From: Lachnospiraceae bacterium
Lineage (GTDB): Bacteria; Bacillota; Clostridia; Lachnospirales; Lachnospiraceae
Direction of reading: 5' to 3'
DNA: 38,344 nucleotides
Assembly (NCBI GenBank): GCA_021200695.1
Contig: JAJQGF010000335.1
Span: forward strand, 1 to 38,344
This document shows, piece by piece, positions 1 through 7,998 of this stretch. A model generated the notes under the pieces. That model had not been told where the DNA came from. It did not search any database and was given only the letters and a program-made list of their open reading frames with translations. The stretch's first letter is position 1; the number at the start of each line of letters is the position of its first letter. A program made the position numbers and the translations under genes.

Positions 1-522
1 ATACAAATAAGTCAACAACACTATAACATCAAATGTTATAATATCTATTTGTTCAAGTACATGTAAATCCTCTGCAATATCGTCTACCATTATCTCCTTA
101 GAGCTAAAATAATTAATCTGATTATATGAAGCATATGCCAGACTGTATACCTCACCCCTGTCCTTGGACGTACCCCGCACATACTGTACTCTTTCGTGCC
201 GGGCAATATCATTAAAAATTGTAGTATATAGAGGGTCTTTTCCGTAAAGGTCGTCTTCCTTAACTATCATCATATTTTTCCCTTTATATTGTCCTACAAA
301 TTTTTTTGCCTCCATATCCAATTCATTATAAACCTGTTCATGTATAATTATTTGAGTAAAGCTATCAAAAACAGGAATCAAAAAAAGTTTTTTTATATTT
401 TCAAATGAGCAATTTTCATTACTTGCACGTTTTTCTATACCAACCATGAAAATATTTGCATCAAACATAATAGGCTGTTGACATAAACTTTCCAATGATA
501 TTTTCTCTAAAGGTGATTTCAT
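1..522 (-). CDS. PIN-domain-like nuclease (partial, C-terminus beyond window start)
   Basis: Hand-translated open frame from ATG at 522..520 (MKSPLEKISLESLCQQPIMFDANIFMVGIEK...HEQVYNELDMEAKK...GTSKDRGEVYSLAYA...) with no stop to the window edge; N-terminal FDANI plus spaced acidic residues resemble the PIN fold. Not in the ORF track because it is truncated. Start overlaps the ImmA stop (TAATG). Confidence 0.7.
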   Translation of the reverse strand, partial: MKSPLEKISLESLCQQPIMFDANIFMVGIEKRASNENCSFENIKKLFLIPVFDSFTQIIIHEQVYNELDMEAKKFVGQYKGKNMMIVKEDDLYGKDPLYTTIFNDIARHERVQYVRGTSKDRGEVYSLAYASYNQINYFSSKEIMVDDIAEDLHVLEQIDIITFDVIVLLTYLY

Positions 523-1457
523 TACTCATCCCCCCAAAGCTTCTCCAGAAGCTTCTGCATCTCTAAATCATCATCCTTATCTTCTTCCTCTGTATTATCA
601 AAAAAATCATTTACAATCTGGTTATCAAGCTTAAGCGTCTCTGCGTCCCGAAGTATTTCTTCTCTTGCAGCATATCCTGTATCATAAGCGCTTTTCATCT
701 GACGATATATATTTCCGTAAATATCAAAATGGTGATTTTCATTACTATATAAGTACCCTACTTTTTTTTCAAAAATTTTCAATTCACGCAGAACACTTTT
801 AATAAATTCATAGTTCTCTATATATTGACTTATATCATTTATATAAGCCTCCTCATGCAACCTGTATATAACAGCCTTAAGAGGCATCTGATATTTCACT
901 GTAAGCATAATTGATATTGCAGCATAAAACTCAAAATCATGTTTCGTTTCATCCAAACCATTCATATTCTTATGCATAATACGAATTTCGTTTCTCAACG
1001 CATCCTCTGGCAGCAGAAATTCAGCTGCAAAACGGCTTGCTTTTTTTTCATTTACACCTTCAAGAGCATTAAAATTGCAGATATATGGCGTTTCCTTTAT
1101 CATAGCATAATCTTTAATATAGTGATAATACTCATGCGCGGCAGTAAAAATCTGGTTAATCAGCGGTTTATTTGAATTTAAAATTATATAGGCTTTAGCT
1201 GAACCTGTTACGGGAATATAAAGCATACCATCTATCTTGTCCGACTCCAAATCAACCATCTCAAAATGTATATCTGCATTCTGTTCTGAAATCCAATCAA
1301 AAATTTTTTCACCTATAGGTGCAAGTGCATAATTGACCCTTTTTTCTCTTGCCAATTCCTTAATAGCAAATACCTCCTCCTCAGTCAGTGTGGAGGTATT
1401 ATAGTCATACTCAGCCTGATAATACTTTTCAAATGCCTCCTTATTGTCAATTATCAC
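522..1457 (-). CDS. ImmA/IrrE family metallo-endopeptidase (COG2856-like)
   Basis: HExxH motif in AAHEYYHYI followed by NEKKASRFAAEFLLP, typical of ImmA/IrrE; start codon is GTG preceded by GAGG. Confidence 0.88.
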   Translation of the reverse strand: MIIDNKEAFEKYYQAEYDYNTSTLTEEEVFAIKELAREKRVNYALAPIGEKIFDWISEQNADIHFEMVDLESDKIDGMLYIPVTGSAKAYIILNSNKPLINQIFTAAHEYYHYIKDYAMIKETPYICNFNALEGVNEKKASRFAAEFLLPEDALRNEIRIMHKNMNGLDETKHDFEFYAAISIMLTVKYQMPLKAVIYRLHEEAYINDISQYIENYEFIKSVLRELKIFEKKVGYLYSNENHHFDIYGNIYRQMKSAYDTGYAAREEILRDAETLKLDNQIVNDFFDNTEEEDKDDDLEMQKLLEKLWGDE

Positions 1458-1523
1458 CGTTTTACCTCATTTCCGCACATTATAAAATAAGCTTTACAGC
1501 TTCTGCGCATTATTAATAAATCG

Positions 1524-1868
1524 TCAATTTTTTTCGCTCTTACACCTTCTGGCTAAAATTTCATACTTTTCTTTTATTTTTATTCTTTCCATCATGGACA
1601 TAATCTTTTCTTTATCCGCTTCCTCCAATGTGCCCATCAGGTAAATCATTGCATCGTTATCTGTATCATTAAAGTAATCATTTGGCTGAAATTCTCCCAG
1701 ATTACATATCCTATTAAAAATGTCTAACGACGGAGTCTGTTTGCCTGTTTCCAAAAGAGAAAGTGTACTTCTGTTTATTTGAAGCTTTTCAGCAAAATTT
1801 TGCTGCGATTCTTTGCCCCTCAAATTCATCAGGTCTTTACAAAATTTCTGCAAATCAAATGTTTTCAT
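1524..1868 (-). CDS. XRE-family helix-turn-helix transcriptional regulator
   Basis: MKTFDLQKFCKDLMNLRGKESQQNFAEKLQINRSTLSLLETGKQTPSLDIF is a classic HTH_XRE; internal ATG at 1868 preceded by GAGAGG RBS is preferred over the longer ORF to 1907. Confidence 0.88.
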   Translation of the reverse strand: MKTFDLQKFCKDLMNLRGKESQQNFAEKLQINRSTLSLLETGKQTPSLDIFNRICNLGEFQPNDYFNDTDNDAMIYLMGTLEEADKEKIMSMMERIKIKEKYEILARRCKSEKN

Positions 1869-1934
1869 TTTTCCTCTCTTTTCTGCGAAGCCGTCTCGCT
1901 CAATCACGTTTATAATAAAGCTGACCTGTTATTT

Positions 1935-1963
1935 ATTTTAACATTTTATGACATCAGCGTCAA
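1935..1963 (-). promoter_or_regulatory. Putative sigma-A promoter of the XRE-ImmA-PIN cassette
   Basis: Minus strand TTGACG (1963..1958), 17-nt spacer, TAAAAT (1940..1935). Confidence 0.55.
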
Positions 1964-2031
1964 CATGCTGTTATTTTATTTAACATCATGTTATTCATTT
2001 ACATGGTTTCTGTATAATAAACACTTCCGAG

Positions 2032-3504
2032 CTACAGAATATCATCCGTCCACTCAATGTCCACATCAGCGCCGGAATCTGAGCCGCTGTCGCTTCCTGA
2101 AGAATCACTGTCACCGCTGCTGTCATTGCTTCCGCTGTCATCACTTCCGGTATCGTCATCATCATAGTCATCATCGTCTGATAGTGTCTGTGCAGGTGTT
2201 GTAGCTGTCGCCGGCGTTGTCGATGCAGAGGGCGTTGTTGATGTCGAAGGCGCTGTTGATGTCGAAGGTGTTGTCGATGTCGACGTCGAAGGTGCAGTTG
2301 TTGCGGTCGCTGCGGAAGATGATGCTGCGGACGGTTTTGACGCTGATGCCTCTTCAGACGCAGCAGTCGTCTCAGTAATACTCTCCGTTGCTTCAGCATT
2401 TTTTACTGCTTCATCATATTCCTGTTTCGCCGCGGCATATTCCAAAAAGGGGTCCTGAGCAGCATACTCTTCAAGAGCTCCCAATCCTATCCAGCCATTT
2501 TCAGACAGCCATTGTATTTCACCGTCAAATATTCGTATCTGTGGATTTAACAAATTAAGCGCTGTTTCCTCATCCACAGGTTCATAGCCTGTAAATATCG
2601 GATTCGCCGGGAGCCCCGAAATTGCAGATTTGTCCGGCGCGCCGCCATAACCGTCAAGCGCAGTGTATTCCATGCTTTCACGGTTATTCCACAGGTCATA
2701 TATATCGCTCTTGCCAAATCCCTCATGAAGTGCAATTTCATAACCGTCCGTCCGGAGTACACCCTCGCTGAAGCTGCCGCCCTCCCTCATAATATCTCCT
2801 GTAGTACCGTTAAGCGTCCATAAAGTAAATTCTCCATCGTATACTCCGTCCGCAATCATTGTATCCAGCATAATGGCCGTATTATTATTATATCCCAGAT
2901 AGATAACCTTATTGTCCTCACCGTAATACCATATATTTGAATATTGTCCCCCGTCCTCATTATATCCTGCTGAAATCACCATTTTCACTTCACCGTCGGC
3001 AAGCTTAAAATAATTTCTTCCGCCCTCATAGAGCTTAGGCATCATTGTGGTGAACCAATCGTCCTCCTCCACCAGATGCAGGCTCTCCGGTCGATACTCT
3101 TCAAGCTCCAGATTCTGAAGCATAAGCCCGGCCATATCCTGCTGCTCTGTATCCTCCTCGTCCAGATTTACATAGATTTCACTCAATCTGTCAAGAGCTT
3201 CCGCCTCTCCGAAAAGCCGATAGCTCTGTTCAAGAATATCTCTCTGTTTTCTAATCAGTCCAAGTACGGCATATTGCTCCGCCAAAGCATAATAATCCTG
3301 TGCCGTGGAATCATCCTTAATAAACTGCAGCTGTAGTACATCAGTATTTTCAGCTATATTGTCAGCCTCTGTATCCGCTAAATCCGCTGAGGCTCCTGAA
3401 TTCGTAATATCTCCGCAGCCCACAGTCAGCAATACACCTATAAGGACTGCTGACAGTGCATGCAGCTTTTTTATTCTTCTATTTTTATTTTTCATAATCT
3501 TCAT
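2032..3504 (-). CDS. Large lipoprotein: TPR-like N-terminus, MORN-like middle, Ser/Thr-rich stalk and Asp/Ser-rich acidic tail
   Basis: Signal sequence with lipobox LTVGC; YYALAEQYAVLGLIRKQRDILEQSYRLFGEAEALDRLSEIYV TPR-like; DGVYDGEFTLWTLNG...MREGGSFSEGVL MORN-like; C-terminus ...STSTTPSTSTAPSTSTTPSASTTP...SDDDDYDDDDTGSDDSGSNDSSGDSDSSGSDSGSDSG. Confidence 0.75.
   Translation of the reverse strand: MKIMKNKNRRIKKLHALSAVLIGVLLTVGCGDITNSGASADLADTEADNIAENTDVLQLQFIKDDSTAQDYYALAEQYAVLGLIRKQRDILEQSYRLFGEAEALDRLSEIYVNLDEEDTEQQDMAGLMLQNLELEEYRPESLHLVEEDDWFTTMMPKLYEGGRNYFKLADGEVKMVISAGYNEDGGQYSNIWYYGEDNKVIYLGYNNNTAIMLDTMIADGVYDGEFTLWTLNGTTGDIMREGGSFSEGVLRTDGYEIALHEGFGKSDIYDLWNNRESMEYTALDGYGGAPDKSAISGLPANPIFTGYEPVDEETALNLLNPQIRIFDGEIQWLSENGWIGLGALEEYAAQDPFLEYAAAKQEYDEAVKNAEATESITETTAASEEASASKPSAASSSAATATTAPSTSTSTTPSTSTAPSTSTTPSASTTPATATTPAQTLSDDDDYDDDDTGSDDSGSNDSSGDSDSSGSDSGSDSGADVDIEWTDDIL
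2213..2290. repeat. Imperfect ~18-bp tandem repeat encoding the S/T/P/A stalk of the lipoprotein
   Basis: Consecutive units ggcgttgtcgatgcagag / ggcgttgttgatgtcgaa / ggcgctgttgatgtcgaa / ggtgttgtcgatgtcgac, then a partial gtcgaa. Confidence 0.75.
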
Positions 3505-3516
3505 ATTCTCCCCGCA

Positions 3517-5676
3517 TTATTGCGCATCATTTATAAGCTGGTTCAAAAAATTATAGGCGTCCGAGCCCTCCTCATATGTTCCCATGCCAAGCACCTGCTC
3601 AGCAAGCGAATAAATACTTCTCGCCATAATCGGTCCATATACCGTAGTCTGTACTCCGTCCTTTTCCAATATTGCATAACCCCTGAACGCAAACTCAGTC
3701 TTGTACTGCTGCTCCGGCAGTCCCACAAGTACGGAGGTAAACCTGAGCCTTCCATTAACTGTTTCATATATATAATCGTCCAGACCTCCATCAGCATTGG
3801 TGCCATATGACATTCCCGATGCAACCTTCTCGCCTCCCTTTATCATCGCATATGATGAACGGTTGGCATTGTTCATTACAAGAGTCCCATACTCCTTAAG
3901 CACATAGCCGTTTACCCCGGCTTCTGTAAGGCTGCTTCTAAGCTCTTCGGATATTCCGGTCTTAAAGCGTATTCCGCTCTTTCCCGTTATTCTTATGGAA
4001 AATCCGTGGTAAGTAAGCAGATCCTCCAGGTCTGGCTGTTCAGTAACAGTGTACGCATTATTTTTGTACTGAAGTGTCCACAGATACATTCCCTCAGGTA
4101 CACCGCTGTCGTTATAGCGGTACACAACCGCATTAGTTGCATTTCCGTCGGATGCCGTAACTATTAAATTCCCGTTTCTGGATACTCCGCTGTACTCAAC
4201 TCCGTCCAGCCAGACTGTTGAGGAATAACCACTTGGAATTTGCAGCACTACATTTGTGGAATATTCGGGCTTCTCACATGCAGTCTCCGGCATATTGTCA
4301 TACACAGGTATCTTAAACACAAAGGTGCTGTCAAAAGCTCCCGCACTCACATAAAGCTTTTTCATGCTCAGCGCTTCGCTGGCAGGTGCGGATATATTCT
4401 GCATATACTGATGGCTGAACGTGGAATTGGTGGTAACATTAAACTTCTGCAAATACAGCGTATCCTGTCCTCTTCCTATATAGTTGCCTGAAATTGTCTC
4501 GGTGCCTCCAAGTATAGAGTAATATGCATTATACCAGTTCTTGCTCTTTGCGTATTTAAGACCATTCTCAATATACTCTGAATCAGAGCTTCCCGTGGCT
4601 CCTATATTAAAATAATTGTAATATCCCTCATATCCGCTGTATGTGCCTGATATAAGCGCAGATGTCCCCTGCCCCTGCTCCTGATATACTCTGGATGCAA
4701 GATGAAAAGGGCTTACATTCATTTCACTGCCAATCGCCCAGAAAATTTTTGCAAAGGTCATGTCAGTACCAGGCGCATTCTGGCTATTGTTCATAAAGGT
4801 ATTGCTTAAGAATGTATCTACCGCCGCCTCCGTATGATAGCTCTCGTTATATGTCAGCTGCTCAAACTGAAATATTGCATCCTCCGTAAGGCTGTTTCTG
4901 GGGTCCATATAATATTTCAGTGCAGCCTCCGATGCAAAATACCAGCTTCCATTGTCGTAAGAGCCCTCCTTCATGCAATCAGCCAATGACGAATGCACAA
5001 GGCTCTTACCCTCTCCTATTTCATTTTCTATAGCTGTATCCCAATCAATATTTGTATTCATCGGTACAAATATCCAATCAGGATGCGCCTCCTTCAGCTC
5101 ACGCAGAGCGGTCTGGTAGCTTTCAGGGAACTGCTCTACATCGGAATAGTCAATGACAGCGCCCTCCTCAAGACTGTACTGCGCAACCTGCGTCACAGGG
5201 TCAAGCCCGGAATTTGCCTTCCACTGAATAAATCGTTCGTCAGAGGTTACCACATTGCCAGAGGGCACATAACCCCTGTATTCTTCATTATTATAGCAGA
5301 GGCTCACATACAGCCATAATTTCCACACATTATAATATTCATCCAGCGGCTCTATTTCCGCATCCTCTATAAAGACCGTCTGACCGCTGAATATGGTGAC
5401 TACTGTCTCACTGTCATCAGACGCCTCTGCGCGCACTTCAATTTCATCAGTCAGATATATCAGTGCAAGAATCTGCTGCTCATCAGATATTGCTCTAAGC
5501 TTTCCCCTCTCCTCACTTACAACCTCAGACATATATTCTGCAATTTCCTGAGCAAGCTCAGCATCATTGTCAGAAACGGCATGCGCGTAATTGCTGCCTC
5601 CCGACATAAATATCGCAAAGGATATTACAAGCATCACTGCTGCTGCCGTTATCTTAAACATTTTTCTATTTTTCAT
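3517..5676 (-). CDS. Secreted glucosaminidase-domain cell wall hydrolase (N-acetylglucosaminidase-like, with SH3-like N-terminal region)
   Basis: Signal peptide MKNRKMFKITAAAVMLVISFAIFMSGG; region FAKIFWAIGSEMNVSPFHLASRVYQEQGQGTSALISGTYSGYEGYYNYFNIGA typical of the glucosaminidase family; RBS GAGGAATAATG at 5676. Confidence 0.75.
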   Translation of the reverse strand: MKNRKMFKITAAAVMLVISFAIFMSGGSNYAHAVSDNDAELAQEIAEYMSEVVSEERGKLRAISDEQQILALIYLTDEIEVRAEASDDSETVVTIFSGQTVFIEDAEIEPLDEYYNVWKLWLYVSLCYNNEEYRGYVPSGNVVTSDERFIQWKANSGLDPVTQVAQYSLEEGAVIDYSDVEQFPESYQTALRELKEAHPDWIFVPMNTNIDWDTAIENEIGEGKSLVHSSLADCMKEGSYDNGSWYFASEAALKYYMDPRNSLTEDAIFQFEQLTYNESYHTEAAVDTFLSNTFMNNSQNAPGTDMTFAKIFWAIGSEMNVSPFHLASRVYQEQGQGTSALISGTYSGYEGYYNYFNIGATGSSDSEYIENGLKYAKSKNWYNAYYSILGGTETISGNYIGRGQDTLYLQKFNVTTNSTFSHQYMQNISAPASEALSMKKLYVSAGAFDSTFVFKIPVYDNMPETACEKPEYSTNVVLQIPSGYSSTVWLDGVEYSGVSRNGNLIVTASDGNATNAVVYRYNDSGVPEGMYLWTLQYKNNAYTVTEQPDLEDLLTYHGFSIRITGKSGIRFKTGISEELRSSLTEAGVNGYVLKEYGTLVMNNANRSSYAMIKGGEKVASGMSYGTNADGGLDDYIYETVNGRLRFTSVLVGLPEQQYKTEFAFRGYAILEKDGVQTTVYGPIMARSIYSLAEQVLGMGTYEEGSDAYNFLNQLINDAQ

Positions 5677-5698
5677 TATTCCTCGTTCTTTCCTGCAT

Positions 5699-6451
5699 TT
5701 ATCCAAAAATCCATTTTACTGCTTCTATCATTACACATTCTATAATATAAAGCCTGCTGAAGCCATTAATACGATAGCAATAGCGATAACGGTCCACTAT
5801 ACGCTTTTTTGCCTCTCTGAGGCTCTTTTTATTGCTGGCGCCTCCCATTCTGAAATTTGCAAGAACCTTATCTATAACAACGATTTTTCTTTTCTGTTGT
5901 TTCATTTGAAGAAAAAAACCATAATCATCGTGTATTCCCAGATTTCGGAAGGGATTCTCCTTATAAATCTGTGCCCTTACAAAGGTTGTAGGATGATTCC
6001 AGTCTCTTGAGGTTTCAAAGCCTCTGAGCCTTGCTTTCTTGATAAAGGTGCTTCCGTCAGTCCTATGCATACATATATTGGCATACATGAGGTCACAGCT
6101 GTTAAGCCTGAAGGTCTCTGCCACAGTCTCCACAGTGTCGGGTTCGTACCAGTCATCGCTGTTTAATATACCTATTACATCTCCCGTGGCCTTGCGTATG
6201 CCCTTGTTCATCGCGTCATAGATTCCCTTGTCCGGCTCGCTGTCCACACGGTATATCACGCCCTTCTCCTCAAATCTCTCACGATAGCCTTCTGCAATAC
6301 CCACTGTATCATCGCTGCTTAATCCGTCCACTATCAAATATTCCAATTCAACATCCGCGGAGCCTAAGCAGGTCTGTCCCAGCACTGATTCGATTGTATG
6401 AGCAATGGTTTCACCACTGTTATATGCTACTGTGATTATGCTAATCCTCAT
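5699..6451 (-). CDS. Glycosyltransferase family 2
   Basis: MRISIITVAYNSGETIAHTIESVLGQT...YLIVDGLSSDDTVGIAE...DKGIYDAMNKGIRKATGDVIGILNSDDWY; start overlaps the upstream gene. Confidence 0.85.
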   Translation of the reverse strand: MRISIITVAYNSGETIAHTIESVLGQTCLGSADVELEYLIVDGLSSDDTVGIAEGYRERFEEKGVIYRVDSEPDKGIYDAMNKGIRKATGDVIGILNSDDWYEPDTVETVAETFRLNSCDLMYANICMHRTDGSTFIKKARLRGFETSRDWNHPTTFVRAQIYKENPFRNLGIHDDYGFFLQMKQQKRKIVVIDKVLANFRMGGASNKKSLREAKKRIVDRYRYCYRINGFSRLYIIECVMIEAVKWIFG

Positions 6452-7343
6452 GTGTTTTCCTGATACTCTCCTCAAGTGAATATATCTGATATCCCGAAAT
6501 CCTTCTGCGGCTTAAATCCTTATCAATAGTCAGCGAGCCAAATGCCTTGTCCGCAAGAGCACCTGTTTTCCCCGGCACATGAGCCGCAATATGCACAAGC
6601 GGATTCAACAGCCTGCAAGGCGCGACCCTTCCTCCCATTGCGGCAGCTATCTCGCACACCATCCGGCATGTATTCACATACTCAGCGTTCTGCGGATAAA
6701 ATGTACCCCCTTCTCCGCACTCGATAAGAAGCCTTAAAAATTCCGCAAGATTTTCAACATATATCATGCTGCGGCTGTTTTTTATATCCGGGAAAACCGG
6801 AAGCTTCCGGGCAAGATGTACAAGCATCGGATAATTTCCCCTGCTGCCTTTACCATATACCATCGGGGAACGTACAATCGCCACCGAAAAATCCTCGTCC
6901 GCCATAGCATTAAGCTTCTGCTCTGCCTGCCATTTGCTGTCACCATAAAAATTTGCGGGCGCCGGCTTCGTGTCAGCCGTAATGCGCTTATCCTTTCCGA
7001 CACCGGCACTGTCTCCGTATATTATGACACTGCTCATATATATGAACTGCGACACACCGCTCTCCTTCGCTTTCCTGCAGGCCTCTGCCGCCAAATCACA
7101 ATTTACTTCATAATATTTTCTCTTTGTCTCCTCAGAGACATTGCCTGTGTCGGCATGTGCAATTCCCACCATGTGAAGCACCGAGGCATACACTGAGAAA
7201 TCCGTCTTCTTCCATTCATCACCCCTGAGTGATATTACATCAACACAGTACATGCCGCCATGAGAATCATTATATTCCTCAAGCCGCCTCTTAACATTTT
7301 GTCCAAGATAACTGTCTTTTCCTGTGATAAGTATTCTTTTCAC
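6441..7343 (-). CDS. NAD-dependent epimerase/dehydratase
   Basis: Rossmann start VKRILITGKDSYLGQNVKRRL, YGDSKWQAE catalytic region; GTG start at 7343 with AGGAG 8 nt upstream is favoured over the longer ORF to 7406. Confidence 0.8.
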   Translation of the reverse strand: MKRILITGKDSYLGQNVKRRLEEYNDSHGGMYCVDVISLRGDEWKKTDFSVYASVLHMVGIAHADTGNVSEETKRKYYEVNCDLAAEACRKAKESGVSQFIYMSSVIIYGDSAGVGKDKRITADTKPAPANFYGDSKWQAEQKLNAMADEDFSVAIVRSPMVYGKGSRGNYPMLVHLARKLPVFPDIKNSRSMIYVENLAEFLRLLIECGEGGTFYPQNAEYVNTCRMVCEIAAAMGGRVAPCRLLNPLVHIAAHVPGKTGALADKAFGSLTIDKDLSRRRISGYQIYSLEESIRKTHED

Positions 7344-7365
7344 CGTATCACTCCTGTCAGGAATT

Positions 7366-7995
7366 TTAATATTTGGCATCATCGCCCTCTGCTTTTTCTT
7401 CGTCACGGCTTCCGGTGCCGCCCTCTACAACACCGTCCTCTCTGAACACTTTTATAAAGGTACCGAAAAAGCATTTTAAATCCATCCGAAATCCCATCCT
7501 GCTGACATATTCACCATCAAATCTTGCCTTCACAGGTATCTCAAGCTCATCCCGTCCGTTTATCTGCGCCCATCCGGTGAGACCCGGCCTGACATCATTT
7601 GCGCCGTATTTGTCTCTCTCCTCTATCAGGTCATACTGGTTCCAGAGTGCGGGACGCGGCCCGACAATCGCCATGTCTCCTTTTAGTATATTGATAATCT
7701 GCGGAAGCTCATCAAGGCTTGTCCTCCTTAAGAAGCCTCCAAGCCTTGTAATGTACTGTCCGGGATTTTTAAGCATATGCGTAGGCATATCCTTCGGCGT
7801 ATCAATGCGCATAGTACGAAACTTTAATATATTAAAATATGTTTTGTGTATTCCCACACGCTTCTGTTTAAAAAGTACAGGTCCCTTAGAATCAAGCTTT
7901 ATGGCCAATATCAGAAGCAAAAATACCGGCGAGAGCACAATTAGCCCTAAAAGGGCGAGCAGACGGTCTGTTATATTCTTAAACCCTTTATACAT
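7366..7995 (-). CDS. Short bacterial sugar transferase (undecaprenyl-phosphate phosphoglycosyl transferase, PglC/EpsL-like)
   Basis: DRLLALLGLIVLSPVFLLLILAIKLDSKGPVLFKQKRVG...FKILKFRTM-like...RTSLDELPQIINILKGDMAIVGPRPAL...RPGLTGWAQINGRD. Confidence 0.9.
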   Translation of the reverse strand: MYKGFKNITDRLLALLGLIVLSPVFLLLILAIKLDSKGPVLFKQKRVGIHKTYFNILKFRTMRIDTPKDMPTHMLKNPGQYITRLGGFLRRTSLDELPQIINILKGDMAIVGPRPALWNQYDLIEERDKYGANDVRPGLTGWAQINGRDELEIPVKARFDGEYVSRMGFRMDLKCFFGTFIKVFREDGVVEGGTGSRDEEKAEGDDAKY

Positions 7996-7998
7996 GTA

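Noticed and set aside
2242-2266. Two TGTCGAA 0A-box matches
   Set aside because: Inside the coding tandem repeat of the lipoprotein; explained by the repeat unit.
1995-2399. 134 aa His/Arg/Gln-rich ORF on the minus strand (and a 141 aa His/Cys-rich plus-strand ORF at 1779-2204)
   Set aside because: Alternative frames of the GC-rich Ser/Asp/Thr repeat region of the lipoprotein; low-complexity composition is an artefact of the repeats.
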